From: Albidovulum denitrificans
Lineage (GTDB): Bacteria > Pseudomonadota > Alphaproteobacteria > Rhodobacterales > Rhodobacteraceae
NCBI RefSeq assembly: GCF_002973535.1
Contig: NZ_PVEP01000001.1
Location: forward strand, 930,001 to 994,000
Length of the DNA: 64,000 bases
Direction: 5' to 3'
How positions within the stretch are numbered: the first letter of the stretch is position 1; every line of letters begins with the position of its first letter. The notes under the pieces were generated by a model, which searched no databases, was not told where the DNA came from, and was given only the letters and a program-made list of their open reading frames with translations. Below, in pieces: positions 1-9,309 of the stretch. A program made the translations under genes and the position numbers.

Positions 1-258
1 TTTCGTCGTCGAGGAATAAAGCGCGAGATCACAGCCCGCGCAGTGAAAGGTCCCGTCGCGATGTTCGTCGTTCAGCGGGCTGGTGAAGGCGCGTTCGGTA
101 TCTTCCTGCCGCAGCACCCTGTATTGCGCCGGGGACAGAAGCTTGCGCCATTCGGCATCGGTCTTCGTCACCTCAAAGGCTTCGGCGGCGCGGGCCAGCC
201 CAGGCCCAAGGGCCAGAACCGCCACACCACTGGCCAGAAATCCACGTCGTGTCGTCAT
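1..258 (-). CDS. msrB: Peptide-methionine (R)-S-oxide reductase MsrB, Tat-exported, 3' end cut by window edge
   Basis: Only the first 86 codons lie in the window. The N-terminus reads MTTRRGFLASG followed by an Ala/Leu/Gly stretch and an ARA cleavage-like site, which is a twin-arginine signal, so the enzyme probably works in the periplasm. After it come the MsrB landmarks: a W-R-K-L-L segment, an EDTERAFTSPLN-like stretch and the first zinc pair HCAGC near residue 74. The family reduces methionine-R-sulfoxide in oxidised proteins using thiols. The ATG at 256-258 (complement) is preceded by a GAAAGGG ribosome site. The catalytic cysteine and second zinc pair would lie outside the window. Confidence 0.9.
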   Translation of the reverse strand, partial: MTTRRGFLASGVAVLALGPGLARAAEAFEVTKTDAEWRKLLSPAQYRVLRQEDTERAFTSPLNDEHRDGTFHCAGCDLALYSSTTK

Positions 259-307
259 GGCGTCTTTCCCTTTCAACCTTGGCGCCACTATGGACCATAT
301 CCATGTT

Positions 308-763
308 TCAGGGGGTAAAACCTTCCCCCGTCCCGCTCGCGATCGCGTGAGGAGCCCCACCCCGCAAGCGGCGTGCGGCAAGATGTATCCCGGCAAAGGC
401 GGCGGCCCAGAAAAGCGCCTGCACGGGGCCATTGAACGTCACCATAAGTCCGTAGATCGCCCCGATCATCAGCCCCCCGACTACGCGCACATAGGGATCG
501 GCCAGCGCCACCCCCATCCCGCCAAAGGCCCCGCCTGCCGCCGTGGCCAACAGCGCGCCAAGCACCGCGATGGCCCAGCCAAAGCGCCCGCGCCGCCCGA
601 ACCAGCCCGCAAAGATCAGCCCGCCGACCAGCGCCCCGCCCCCGGCGGCGGTCAGCGCCGCGGGATCGTAAAGCCCACCCTGCAGCACCATCTCCACCAG
701 CATCACACCGGTCCCGGTCGCCCCGATCATCGCGGCGACCGCCATTCTTTGCCCAAACCTCAT
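308..763 (-). CDS. Small multi-spanning membrane protein, unknown function
   Basis: This 151-residue protein has about four hydrophobic Gly/Ala-rich segments (roughly residues 7-27, 34-52, 58-83 and 90-125) and short basic loops such as WFGRRGRFG, so it is an inner-membrane protein. I do not recognise a family. A longer open frame runs to 871, but the ATG at 763 has a strong GGAGGGACGG ribosome site just upstream, while the extra 36 residues look non-coding. It lies 3' of nothing obvious: msrB follows on the same strand 49 bases on, and cobS diverges from its upstream side. Confidence 0.6.
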   Translation of the reverse strand: MRFGQRMAVAAMIGATGTGVMLVEMVLQGGLYDPAALTAAGGGALVGGLIFAGWFGRRGRFGWAIAVLGALLATAAGGAFGGMGVALADPYVRVVGGLMIGAIYGLMVTFNGPVQALFWAAAFAGIHLAARRLRGGAPHAIASGTGEGFTP

Positions 764-935
764 CCGTCCCTCCTGCCGTTTCGTGACAGCCCGGTTCTGC
801 CAGCCCATTCGTGCAGAAATTCCCGAGCTTCCCCGCAGGAGATGCGCGCAAACCGCCCGCTCCCCTTGCACCCCCCCGCATTCTCCGCCATCAAGGCCGG
901 TGTGACGCCCGGCACGGGTTCCGGGCGACCAGACG

Positions 936-1922
936 ATGGCGGTCCCAATGCTCGATCAGAACGTGAAACCAACCGAAGAAATCTCCGTCCGGGAGGTTTT
1001 TGGCATCGACACCGAGATGAAGGTGAAAGGGTTCGCCGAGCGCACCGACCGCGTGCCTGACATCGACCCGACCTACAAGTTCGACCCCGACACCACGCTC
1101 GCCATCCTCGCGGGCTTTGCCTATAACCGCCGGGTGATGATCCAGGGCTATCACGGCACCGGCAAATCGACCCATATCGAACAGGTCGCCGCGCATCTGA
1201 ACTGGCCCTGCGTGCGCGTCAACCTCGACAGTCATATCAGCCGGATCGACCTGATCGGGAAGGACGCGATCAAGCTGCGCGACGGCAAGCAGGTGACGGA
1301 GTTTCACGAAGGCATCCTGCCCTGGGCGCTGCGCAACCCCGTCGCGATTGTCTTCGATGAATACGACGCGGGCCGCGCCGACGTCATGTTCGTGATCCAG
1401 CGGGTGCTGGAACATGACGGCAAGCTGACGCTTCTTGACCAGAATGAGATCATCACGCCGAACCCGAACTTCCGCCTGTTCGCGACCGCGAACACGGTTG
1501 GCCTTGGCGACACGACCGGGCTCTATCACGGCGTTCAGCAGATCAACCAGGCGCAGATGGACCGCTGGAGCCTGGTGGCGACGCTGAACTACCTGTCCCA
1601 CGACGCCGAAACCGCGATCGTGCTGGCCAAGAACCCGCATTACAACACCGAGAAGGGCCGCAAGACGATCGCCCAGATGGTGACCGTCGCCGACCTGACG
1701 CGCACCGCCTTCATGAACGGCGACCTGTCGACCGTGATGTCGCCCCGGACGGTCATCAACTGGGCCCAGAACGCCGAGATCTTCCGCAACGTGGGCTATG
1801 CCTTCCGGCTCACCTTCCTCAACAAATGCGATGAGCTTGAGCGGCAGACGGTGGCCGAGTTCTATCAGCGCTGCTTTGATGAGGAACTGCCGGAAAGTGC
1901 GGCGAGCCAGAGTATCCGGTAA
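936..1922 (+). CDS. cobS: Cobaltochelatase AAA+ subunit CobS
   Basis: CobS is the MoxR-like AAA+ ATPase of the aerobic (oxygen-dependent) cobaltochelatase, which with CobT drives CobN to insert cobalt into hydrogenobyrinic acid a,c-diamide during B12 synthesis. The 328 residues are full length. Walker [10 protein letters not shown] is at 71-79 and Walker B VFDEYD at 139-144, followed by the [11 protein letters not shown] sensor region. ATG codons at 936 and 948 are both possible starts. The usual partner cobT is downstream but separated here by a RAYT gene and repeats. The stop codon is directly followed by a REP palindrome. Confidence 0.95.
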   Translation: MAVPMLDQNVKPTEEISVREVFGIDTEMKVKGFAERTDRVPDIDPTYKFDPDTTLAILAGFAYNRRVMIQGYHGTGKSTHIEQVAAHLNWPCVRVNLDSHISRIDLIGKDAIKLRDGKQVTEFHEGILPWALRNPVAIVFDEYDAGRADVMFVIQRVLEHDGKLTLLDQNEIITPNPNFRLFATANTVGLGDTTGLYHGVQQINQAQMDRWSLVATLNYLSHDAETAIVLAKNPHYNTEKGRKTIAQMVTVADLTRTAFMNGDLSTVMSPRTVINWAQNAEIFRNVGYAFRLTFLNKCDELERQTVAEFYQRCFDEELPESAASQSIR

Positions 1923-1952
1923 CGTAGGTTGGGCAATATTGCCCATCCCACG
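1923..1952. repeat. REP palindrome, left copy flanking the RAYT gene
   Basis: The core TGGGCAATATTGCCCA (1930-1945) is a perfect 16-base palindrome, flanked by GTAGGT and TCCCAC arms that pair imperfectly. It begins one base after the cobS stop codon. The same core recurs at 2452-2479 on the other side of the RAYT gene, and a relative lies at 12785-12808. It could also act as a hairpin at the cobS mRNA 3' end. Confidence 0.85.
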
Positions 1953-1997
1953 GGATAAATTCACGCCCTGTTAACCACGCGCCGCGACGCTGGCCGC

Positions 1998-2486
1998 ATG
2001 ACCAGCTATCGCCGCCTGCGCCAGACCGGCGCCACCTACTTCTTTACGCTCTGCCTGCAAAGGCGTGGGGCGACAACGCTCATCGACCATGTCGGCCTCC
2101 TCCGCGAGGCCTATCGCCGCACCGTGCAGGAACTGCCCGTGACCTGTCAGGCGATGGTCATTCTGCCCGATCATCTGCATGCGATCTGGACCGAACCGGA
2201 AGGGGAGGTGAACTATTCCGAACGCTGGCGGCGCATCAAGGCGCGGTTTTCACACGCCCTCGCCGGGGATTTCCGCCCCTGCGACAGCAAGGTCGGCAAA
2301 CGCGAGCGCGGCGTCTGGCAACGGCGCTTCTGGGAACACGCCCTGCGCGGCGAGGCGGACTTCGTCTCCGCGATGGAGTATTGCCTGACGAACCCGGTAA
2401 AACACGGCCTCGTCGGCGCGCCGGAAGACTGGCCGTATTCAAGCTTCACCCGTAGGATGGGCAATATTGCCCATCCTACATCCTAA
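1998..2486 (+). CDS. REP-associated tyrosine transposase (RAYT, TnpA_REP family)
   Basis: This 162-residue protein has the RAYT layout: RRLRQTGATYFFTL near the N-terminus, the HUH-type metal motif PDHLHAIW with histidines 59 and 61, and the C-terminal catalytic segment EYCLTNPVKHGLV with the presumed nucleophile Tyr128. RAYTs are domesticated single-strand transposases that act on REP hairpins. It is flanked by two REP copies, and its last ~11 codons (TRRMGNIAHPTS region) are encoded by the right-hand REP itself. It separates cobS from cobT. The stop codon TAA forms the first bases of a second repeat family (2484-2576). Activity cannot be judged from sequence, but the frame is intact. Confidence 0.9.
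   Translation: MTSYRRLRQTGATYFFTLCLQRRGATTLIDHVGLLREAYRRTVQELPVTCQAMVILPDHLHAIWTEPEGEVNYSERWRRIKARFSHALAGDFRPCDSKVGKRERGVWQRRFWEHALRGEADFVSAMEYCLTNPVKHGLVGAPEDWPYSSFTRRMGNIAHPTS
2452..2479. repeat. REP palindrome, right copy, inside the 3' end of the RAYT gene
   Basis: The 28 bases from GTAGGATGGG to CCCATCCTAC form a perfect palindrome. The core TGGGCAATATTGCCCA is identical to the left copy at 1930-1945. It lies within the RAYT reading frame and supplies its C-terminal codons. Confidence 0.9.
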
Positions 2487-2576
2487 AGCGATTCGGGTTT
2501 GCGTTGAGAAGGTAACTATCAGAATTCGAACGAAATAAGTTCAAATTCTGATTCAGTATAAACCCGAAATGCTATA
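2484..2576. repeat. 93-bp palindromic element, copy A, starting at the RAYT stop codon
   Basis: Compared base by base with 46972-47064, 82 of 93 positions are identical and no gaps are needed. The inner stem is ATCAGAATTCGAAC (2518-2531) pairing with 2539-2552 (one mismatch) around the 7-base loop GAAATAA. Outer arms GCGATTCGGGTTT and AAACCCGAAATGC also pair imperfectly. The first three bases are the TAA stop of the upstream gene. It looks like a small non-autonomous palindromic repeat that may also serve as a transcription stop. It is much more AT-rich than its surroundings. Confidence 0.85.
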
Positions 2577-2616
2577 GCCCCTTGCAGCGGTCGCGGCACA
2601 GTGATTGATTGCCGCA

Positions 2617-4488
2617 ATGACCCGCCCCTCCGACAACCCCGCCGATCCGTTCAAGAAGGCGCTCGCCGAGGCCACCAAGACGATGGCCGACGATCCCGAA
2701 TTGACGGTGTCCTATTCCGTCGATCCGCCGGGCATGGCGGGCGACACGATGCGCCTGCCGCAGGTCAGCCGCCGCATGACGCGGGATGAGGTGCTGGTGG
2801 CGCGCGGCACGGCGGATGCCTTCGCGTTGCGCCACCGCTATCACAACGAAAAGGTCGCGGCGAAATACGCCCCCCAGGGCCAGATGGCGCGCGATCTCTA
2901 TGAGGCGATGGAGACCGCGCGGTGCGAGGCGGTCGGCGCCCGCGACATGCCCGGCACGCTGGGCAATATCGACGCCAAGATCGGGGCAGAGGCGGAACGG
3001 CGCGGCTATGGCGGCATCCGCTCGGCCCAGGACGCACCGCTTGCACAGGCGGCGGGTTACCTCGTCCGCCACCTTGCCACCGGGCGCGACATGCCGGGTG
3101 CCGCCAAGAACGTGATGGACCTCTGGCGCCCGTTCATGGAGGAACAGGCGGGCGGCACGCTGGATCATGTGGGCGAGGTGCTGGGCGATCAGGCGGCCTT
3201 TGCCCGCCTCGCGCGCCAGGTCATCAAGGACCTCGGCTATGGCGACCAGTTGGGCGACGACCCCGACATGGAGGATGACGACACCCCCGACGACGCCGCA
3301 TCCGAGGAAGAGGAACAGGATACCGACAGCCAGGACGGGCAGGAGGAGCCGGACGAAAGCGACGCCTCGCCCGAACAGGATCAGGACAGCCAGGACGATC
3401 AGTCCGAGGCCCAGGTCTCCATGGAAGAAATGTCGGACATGGAGGAAGGCGATGAGGCGGAACTGCCCGAGGGCGAGGCGCCGCTGGAACCGCCGCCCCC
3501 TGCCCCGCATTCCGACGCCGACCCGAATTATACCGTCTACACCACCGATCATGATGAGGAGATCAAGGCCGAGGAGCTTGCCGAACCGGCGGAGCTTGAA
3601 CGGTTGCGCGCCTATCTCGATCAGCAGCTGGAACCCTTGAAGGGCGCGGTCAGCCGGCTGGCCAACAAGCTTCAGCGCCGCTTGCAGGCGCAGCAGAACC
3701 GGTCTTGGGAGTTTGATCTTGAGGAAGGTATCCTCGACGCAGGCCGCCTTGCCCGCGTGGTCGCGAACCCGACCACACCACTGTCCTTCAAGGTGGAGAA
3801 GGACACCGAATTCCGCGACACCTGCGTGACGCTTCTGATCGACAATTCCGGCTCGATGCGCGGCCGCCCCATCTCCATCGCCGCGATCTGCGCCGATGTT
3901 CTGGCCCGCACGCTGGAACGCTGCCAGGTGAAGGTGGAAATCCTCGGCTTTACCACGCGGGCCTGGAAGGGCGGGCAGGCGCGGGAAACCTGGCTGGCAC
4001 AGGGGCGCCCGCAGCAGCCCGGCCGCCTGAACGACCTGCGCCACATCATCTACAAATCCGCCGATTCCCCGTGGCGGCGGACGCGGCCGAACCTTGGCCT
4101 GATGATGAAGGAAGGCTTGTTGAAGGAAAACATCGACGGCGAGGCGCTGGAATGGGCGCATCGGCGGATGATCGGCCGACCCGAACAGCGCAAGATCCTG
4201 ATGGTGATCTCCGACGGTGCGCCGGTGGACGATTCCACCCTGTCGGTGAACCCGGCCAATTATCTGGAAAAGCACCTGCGCGACGTGATTGCGATGGTCG
4301 AACGCCGCCGCGCCGTGGAACTGATCGCCATCGGCATCGGCCATGACGTGACCCGCTATTACCAGCGCGCCGTGACGATCACCGATGTGGAACAGCTGGC
4401 AGGCGCAATGACCGAACAACTGGCGAGCCTGTTCGACAGCGACCCCCGCGCGCGGGCGCGGGTGATGGGGATGAAGCGGGCGAGTTGA
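2617..4488 (+). CDS. cobT: Cobaltochelatase subunit CobT
   Basis: CobT pairs with the CobS AAA+ ATPase to form the chaperone-like motor of the aerobic cobaltochelatase. The 623-residue protein opens with the typical [19 protein letters not shown], has a very acidic Asp/Glu-rich linker at about 212-296, and ends in a von Willebrand factor A domain whose MIDAS metal site DNSGS is at 409-413. The conserved [12 protein letters not shown] follows near 535. An in-frame ATG at 2605 is possible, but family alignments as I recall them start at MTRPSDN, so 2617 is preferred. There is no clear ribosome site. The 93-bp repeat ends 40 bases upstream. Confidence 0.94.
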   Translation: MTRPSDNPADPFKKALAEATKTMADDPELTVSYSVDPPGMAGDTMRLPQVSRRMTRDEVLVARGTADAFALRHRYHNEKVAAKYAPQGQMARDLYEAMETARCEAVGARDMPGTLGNIDAKIGAEAERRGYGGIRSAQDAPLAQAAGYLVRHLATGRDMPGAAKNVMDLWRPFMEEQAGGTLDHVGEVLGDQAAFARLARQVIKDLGYGDQLGDDPDMEDDDTPDDAASEEEEQDTDSQDGQEEPDESDASPEQDQDSQDDQSEAQVSMEEMSDMEEGDEAELPEGEAPLEPPPPAPHSDADPNYTVYTTDHDEEIKAEELAEPAELERLRAYLDQQLEPLKGAVSRLANKLQRRLQAQQNRSWEFDLEEGILDAGRLARVVANPTTPLSFKVEKDTEFRDTCVTLLIDNSGSMRGRPISIAAICADVLARTLERCQVKVEILGFTTRAWKGGQARETWLAQGRPQQPGRLNDLRHIIYKSADSPWRRTRPNLGLMMKEGLLKENIDGEALEWAHRRMIGRPEQRKILMVISDGAPVDDSTLSVNPANYLEKHLRDVIAMVERRRAVELIAIGIGHDVTRYYQRAVTITDVEQLAGAMTEQLASLFDSDPRARARVMGMKRAS

Positions 4489-4535
4489 GGGCGCTCGCTT
4501 GCGCCGCCCCCGCTCTCGGGGCAAGGTAACGCGGA

Positions 4536-4559
4536 CGGACGCCCCTCGGGCGTCCGTTT
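4536..4559 (+). terminator. Candidate intrinsic terminator after cobT
   Basis: CGGACGCCC (4536-4544) pairs perfectly with GGGCGTCCG (4548-4556) across a 3-base loop, followed by only three T residues. It sits in the 89-base gap between cobT and the aminopeptidase. The short T-run makes it a weak or partial terminator. Confidence 0.5.
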
Positions 4560-4577
4560 CGTGAAAGGGCCGCCCCG

Positions 4578-6386
4578 ATGTTCCAGAGTTTCGAAACCAC
4601 CTCCCGCCCCGAACAGGGGCCGCCACGGCTGGCCGCGCTGCGGGCGGCTTTGGCCAAGGCCGGGTTTGACGGCTTCATCGTGCCGCGCGCCGATGCCCAT
4701 CAGGGGGAATATGTCGCCCCCGCCGATCAGCGTCTTTCCTGGCTGACCGGGTTCACCGGCTCGGCCGGGTTCTGCATCGTATTGCCCCGGATCGCGGGCG
4801 TCTTCATCGACGGGCGCTACCGGACGCAGGTCAAGGCGCAGGTCGACCTTGCCGCCTTCACCCCGGTCAACTGGCCCGAGCTAAAGCCCGCCGTCTGGCT
4901 GAAGGAGCATCTGCCGAATGGCGGGCAGGTCGCTTATGACCCCTGGCTGCATACCGCGAAAGAGATTGCCGATCTGGAGGCAGCACTTGAAGATAGTGGC
5001 GTAACCCTTTGCGCCGCGCAGAATTTCGTCGATGCGATCTGGGCAGACCGGCCGCCCGCGCCGCTGGGGCCGGTCAGTGTCCAGCCGGACGATCTGGCCG
5101 GGGAAAGTGCCGCCGCGAAATGCGCCCGCCTTGCCGCCGATCTGAAAGCCGCCGGGCAAAGCGCCGCGATCATCACGCTGCCCGACTCGATCGCATGGCT
5201 TCTCAACATCCGCGGCTCGGATATCGAGCGGAACCCGGTCGTGCAGGCCTTCGCCATCCTGCATGACACGGCCCATGTGACGCTTTTCATCGCGGCAGAG
5301 AAGCTTGGCGACGCGGTCCGCGCCCATCTTGGCCCCGATGTCACGATCCGCCCGCCTTCGGCCTTTGCGCCCGCGCTGCGCACTTTGGGCGGCACCGTCC
5401 GTGTCGATCCCGCCACCGCGCCGGTGGAGGTGTCGCGGGAACTGGCCGAGGCGGGCCTGGCCATCGCCCCTGGCCCCGATCCCTGCATCCTGCCGAAAGC
5501 GTTGAAGAATGCCGCCGAACTGGCAGGCATGCGCGCGGCCCATCTGCGCGACGGGGCGGCGATGGTCGAATTCCTCGCCTGGCTTGATGCGACAGCACCG
5601 GGGGGCGGGCTGACGGAGATCGACGTGGTCACGAAGCTGGAAGGCTTCCGCCGCGCCACCAATGCGCTGAAGGAAATCAGCTTCGAGACGATCTGCGGCA
5701 CCGGCCCGAACGGCGCGGTGATCCATTACCGCGTGACCGAGGACACCAACCGCCCGCTCAGACCCGGAGAGATCGTGGTGATCGATTCCGGCGGCCAGTA
5801 TCAGGACGGCACGACCGACATCACCCGCACCGTCTCCATCGGTCCGGTGGAGCCTGAGGCGAAGGCCGCCTTCACCCGCGTCTTGCAAGGCATGATCGCC
5901 ATTTCCCGCCTGCGCTGGCCGCGCGGCCTGACCGGCGCGCATCTCGACGCGCTGGCGCGCTATCCGCTCTGGCTCGCCGGGCAGGATTACGATCACGGCA
6001 CCGGCCATGGCGTCGGCTGCTATCTGTCGGTCCATGAAGGGCCGCAACGGCTTAGCCGGGCGACGGATGTGGTTCTGGAACCGGGGATGGTGCTTTCCAA
6101 CGAACCGGGCTACTACCGCGAGGGCGCCTTTGGCATTCGGATCGAGAACCTCGTCGTGGTTCAGGAGGCGCCCGATCTGCCCGGCGGCGATGCCCATCGC
6201 AGGATGCTGGAGTGGGAGACGCTGACCTGGGTCCCGATCGACCGGCGGCTGATCGACGCGGACCGCCTGTCCGGCGACGAGCGCGCCTGGATCGACGCCT
6301 ACCATGCCGGGGTGCGCGACCGCATCGGCCCCCGGCTTTCCGACGCGGCGCGCGACTGGCTGAACGCCGCGACGGCGCCCCTTTGA
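4578..6386 (+). CDS. pepP: Xaa-Pro aminopeptidase, M24B family
   Basis: The protein removes N-terminal residues preceding proline. Its 602 residues match the long, three-domain aminopeptidase P form: two creatinase-like N-terminal domains (about 15-150 and 170-300) and a C-terminal pita-bread catalytic domain. The five dinuclear metal ligands are all present: Asp403, Asp414, His477 (in DHGTGHGVG), Glu509 (SNEPGYY) and Glu523 (RIENL). No signal peptide is visible, so it is cytoplasmic. The symbol is by family, since long M24B enzymes are often annotated only as aminopeptidase P. Confidence 0.93.
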   Translation: MFQSFETTSRPEQGPPRLAALRAALAKAGFDGFIVPRADAHQGEYVAPADQRLSWLTGFTGSAGFCIVLPRIAGVFIDGRYRTQVKAQVDLAAFTPVNWPELKPAVWLKEHLPNGGQVAYDPWLHTAKEIADLEAALEDSGVTLCAAQNFVDAIWADRPPAPLGPVSVQPDDLAGESAAAKCARLAADLKAAGQSAAIITLPDSIAWLLNIRGSDIERNPVVQAFAILHDTAHVTLFIAAEKLGDAVRAHLGPDVTIRPPSAFAPALRTLGGTVRVDPATAPVEVSRELAEAGLAIAPGPDPCILPKALKNAAELAGMRAAHLRDGAAMVEFLAWLDATAPGGGLTEIDVVTKLEGFRRATNALKEISFETICGTGPNGAVIHYRVTEDTNRPLRPGEIVVIDSGGQYQDGTTDITRTVSIGPVEPEAKAAFTRVLQGMIAISRLRWPRGLTGAHLDALARYPLWLAGQDYDHGTGHGVGCYLSVHEGPQRLSRATDVVLEPGMVLSNEPGYYREGAFGIRIENLVVVQEAPDLPGGDAHRRMLEWETLTWVPIDRRLIDADRLSGDERAWIDAYHAGVRDRIGPRLSDAARDWLNAATAPL

Positions 6387-6445
6387 TACGAAACTGACAT
6401 GACGGGCGGGCATCATGCCCCGCCAAGCCCAGCAAGGAGAGACCC

Positions 6446-6787
6446 ATGGCCGACCATATCCGCATCCGCACCGCCCCCGGAACCTGGGTGGTGCGCGCCG
6501 GGGGCGCGATCCTTGCCGAATCGAGCCGGGCGCTGGAACTGACTGAAGGGGACTATCCGCCGGTCATCTACTTCCCGCGTGAGGATATCGCGATGGCCTT
6601 CCTTGACCCCAGCGCCACGACCTCCACCTGCCCGCACAAGGGCGCGGCGGAATATTTCTCCATCGCGGCGAAAAGCGGACCGATCACGGACGCAGGCTGG
6701 AGCTATCCGTCGCCGAAAGAGGGCGTCGCCCAGATCGCCGGGCATATCGCCTTCTATCCCGACAAGGCGACGATCGAGCGGATCTGA
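6446..6787 (+). CDS. DUF427 family protein
   Basis: The 113 residues match the DUF427 fold: a strand-rich small protein with VRAGGAILAESSRALEL early on, YFPREDIAMAFL in the middle and the family hallmark TSTCPHKGAAEYFSI, ending in IAGHIAFYPDK. No enzymatic role is established for this widespread family. The start has an AAGGAGA ribosome site. It follows the aminopeptidase by 59 bases and converges with the ClC gene after an 18-base gap. Confidence 0.9.
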   Translation: MADHIRIRTAPGTWVVRAGGAILAESSRALELTEGDYPPVIYFPREDIAMAFLDPSATTSTCPHKGAAEYFSIAAKSGPITDAGWSYPSPKEGVAQIAGHIAFYPDKATIERI

Positions 6788-6805
6788 CCCCGCCCGACCC
6801 TTCGC

Positions 6806-8581
6806 TCAGCTTCGGTAATCGCGCAGCACGGCGGCGGCGATGGAATCGCGCGTCAGCACGCCGATCACGTTTTCCGGGCGCGGCATGGTCTTGTCCGGCA
6901 GGACCAGAAGCGCCGCATGGTCGCGGTCGGCCATGTTGGTCATGGCGTTTTGCAGGAAGCTCGTCTCCTGCACATAGCCGACCGGGTGGATCAGCGGGCC
7001 GTGACGCTTGGTCGGGTCCTCGGGGTGGACGCGGACGATGCCCACGACGTTGCGCCCCTCGGTCACCACGGCATATTGCCGCTCTGCGCCCAACTGGGTG
7101 TCGACCATGCCACGCTCGCCCAGATCCTCCTTCTCGATCACCGCGACGGCGGGTTCCATCATCTCCTTGATGTGGCGAATGGCGAACATGTGCGACCGGC
7201 TTTCACGCGGGATGCGGTGGCCCCGGCGGGTCAGCTTCAGCGTGTAGATGTCATCCGAGGACAGCCGCCGCCGCACCCCGATGGCCACGACGACCGCGAT
7301 GATGGCGGCGACCGTGATGGTGTAATCGCCCGTCATCTCGAAAAGCATCATGATGGAGGTCAGCGCCGCCCCGGTCGAGGCGCCGACGATCCCCGCCATG
7401 CCGATCAGCGCGAAGGTGACGGAATGGAAGCCCAGATGCGGGAACATCAGGTCCAGCGTCGCCCCGAAGGCCCCGCCCAGCGCCGCGCCAAGGAAAAGCG
7501 AGGGCGAAAACACCCCGCCCGAGGCCCCGGCCCCAAGGCTGACCGAAGTCGCCAGCATCTTCAGCACGAACAAAAGCAGCAGAAAGCCCGGCGCCGCCAG
7601 TTGCCCGGTCAGGATCGCCTCGATCGTCGCATAGCCGACGCCGGCCGTATGATACATGCCGGTCGTCTGCATCAGGACATACATCAGGATACCAAGCGCC
7701 AGCATCCCGGCGGCGTTCTTCAGGTAGGGGTTGGCCTTCCAACCGTCAAAGACATCCTCGATCCGGTAAAGGCCACGCACGAAGATCGTGGCGGCAACCC
7801 CGGAGACAAGGCCGAAGATCACGTAAAGCGGCAGCATGTCGACCGACAGCGGCACGAACAGTTCCGGCCGTTCATGCGCGGCGACAAGGAAGGCGGGCGC
7901 CATGCCGAAGGCCAGCCGCCCGACATAGGTCGCCGTCCCGGTCGCCAAAACCACCGGGATCAGGGTCCGCGCGCTGAATTCCGGCAGCATCAGTTCCACG
8001 GCGAACAGCACCGCACCCAGCGGCGTGTTAAACGTGGCGGCGATCCCCGCCCCCGCCCCCGCCGCGACCATGGTGATAACCTGCCAGCTGCGCAGGTTGA
8101 ACAACTGCCCCAGCACCGACCCGATACCCGAACCGATCTGGATGATCGGCCCTTCGCGCCCGACCGAGGCGCCCGAACCGATGGACATGGCCGAGGCGAG
8201 CGACTTGACGATCACCACCTGCGGCCGGATGCGCCCGTTCTTGTAATAGATCGCGTCCATCACCTCTGGCACGCCATGGCCCTTCGCCTCGGGTGCGAAG
8301 CGGCGCACCATCCACAGGACAATGGCCCCGCCGACGACCGGGGCGAGGATCACCAAAGGCCCGAAAGGCGCGGGCGGCGTGGCGATATTGGCGTCGTAGA
8401 AGGTCGAAAACTCACCAAGGAAAAAGAAGTTGTGGATGATGGAGATCAGGTATCGCAGCGCAATGGCGCCAAGCCCGGTGACGACGCCGATCCCGATGGC
8501 GATGAAGGACAGCGTGATGACCGAGGCGCGCCTGTGGTCGGGCGCTGCGTCGGCGGTGTCGGTCGGCAAAGATTCGTTCAT
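6806..8581 (-). CDS. ClC family chloride channel/antiporter with C-terminal CBS pair
   Basis: A 591-residue integral membrane protein with the ClC anion-pathway signatures in order: GHGVP at 101-105 (equivalent to GSGIP, with the central Ser replaced by His), GREGP at 141-145 carrying the gating Glu143, and GVFSP at 356-360. Residues about 455-590 form two CBS domains (HIKEMMEPAVAVI and NVIGVLTRDSIAAAV), which usually bind adenine nucleotides and gate transport. The open frame extends to 8692, but the ATG at 8581 gives the natural cytoplasmic N-terminus. Whether it is a channel or a Cl-/H+ exchanger cannot be told. Confidence 0.93.
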   Translation of the reverse strand: MNESLPTDTADAAPDHRRASVITLSFIAIGIGVVTGLGAIALRYLISIIHNFFFLGEFSTFYDANIATPPAPFGPLVILAPVVGGAIVLWMVRRFAPEAKGHGVPEVMDAIYYKNGRIRPQVVIVKSLASAMSIGSGASVGREGPIIQIGSGIGSVLGQLFNLRSWQVITMVAAGAGAGIAATFNTPLGAVLFAVELMLPEFSARTLIPVVLATGTATYVGRLAFGMAPAFLVAAHERPELFVPLSVDMLPLYVIFGLVSGVAATIFVRGLYRIEDVFDGWKANPYLKNAAGMLALGILMYVLMQTTGMYHTAGVGYATIEAILTGQLAAPGFLLLLFVLKMLATSVSLGAGASGGVFSPSLFLGAALGGAFGATLDLMFPHLGFHSVTFALIGMAGIVGASTGAALTSIMMLFEMTGDYTITVAAIIAVVVAIGVRRRLSSDDIYTLKLTRRGHRIPRESRSHMFAIRHIKEMMEPAVAVIEKEDLGERGMVDTQLGAERQYAVVTEGRNVVGIVRVHPEDPTKRHGPLIHPVGYVQETSFLQNAMTNMADRDHAALLVLPDKTMPRPENVIGVLTRDSIAAAVLRDYRS

Positions 8582-8745
8582 GGCACCCGAGCGATGGTTG
8601 TGACGGCCGGACGTGACCTGTAAGACTGCGCGCAACCCGGCCGGACACCGGAATGCTCCATCCCTGCTACGCCTTTGCCCGCAAGGATGCAAACCCGACG
8701 CCCGGCATCAGGCCCCTTCTTCGGTTCAAGCGGAAAGGACGCGTC

Positions 8746-9306
8746 ATGGCCCAGATCAGCCTCAAGGGCTTTCGCCGCCCCAGCCGGGGGGAATGGATCG
8801 CCGCCGGTGCGACACTGGCCGCGACGCTGGTCTATTTCCTTGTCCTCGGCGCGCTCGACCGCCGGGCAGCGCGGTACTTTGAGGAGTTGCGCAGCAGCGA
8901 CCCCGCCACCTATCTGGTGCAACTGCGCGAGGCGAAAGGGTTTTCCGCCTACCTGCCGGTTTATGGAGAGTTGAACGGCTATGGCGACTACCGCCCGCAA
9001 CCGCCGGTCTTCCTCGTCGGGCGCTGGACCATGCGGGAAGAGGCGCTGCGCCTGACGCCGGGACAGGCGCCCGAGGTCTGTTCAGACCCCGTCACCTTCG
9101 ATTTTGGCCTCTTGCTGACCGTCGAATCGGGTGGCGTCGCCCTGCCCGTCCAGTACCGCCTGAATGGCGAAACGGTGGAGATGCGCGCCCGCAATGACGC
9201 GGTCTTCCCGATCAAGCTTGTCAGCTACGGCGCGCAGCTTGACCATATCGAGTTCACGCCCCCCGGCCACACCGCGCCGGTCCTCGCCTATCTTTGCGGA
9301 CGCTGA
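8746..9306 (+). CDS. Single-pass membrane protein, unknown function
   Basis: A 186-residue protein with a basic N-terminus (KGFRRPSRGEW), one transmembrane helix at about 21-43 and a roughly 140-residue soluble, probably periplasmic, beta-rich part with no recognised domain. The open frame starts at 8653, but the ATG at 8746 is preceded by GGAAAGG and is preferred. It lies three bases upstream of the D-lactate dehydrogenase gene and is probably cotranscribed with it. Confidence 0.65.
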   Translation: MAQISLKGFRRPSRGEWIAAGATLAATLVYFLVLGALDRRAARYFEELRSSDPATYLVQLREAKGFSAYLPVYGELNGYGDYRPQPPVFLVGRWTMREEALRLTPGQAPEVCSDPVTFDFGLLLTVESGGVALPVQYRLNGETVEMRARNDAVFPIKLVSYGAQLDHIEFTPPGHTAPVLAYLCGR

Positions 9307-9309
9307 GCC

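Noticed and set aside
2484-2576. Considered as the terminal inverted repeat of an insertion sequence with the RAYT as transposase
   Set aside because: A second copy lies at 46972-47064 with no transposase near, and the RAYT has its own REP partners, so the two repeat families are treated as separate.
2572-4626. 684-residue open frame antisense to cobT
   Set aside because: Shadow of cobT: His/Gln/Arg-rich translation typical of the reverse strand of high-GC genes.
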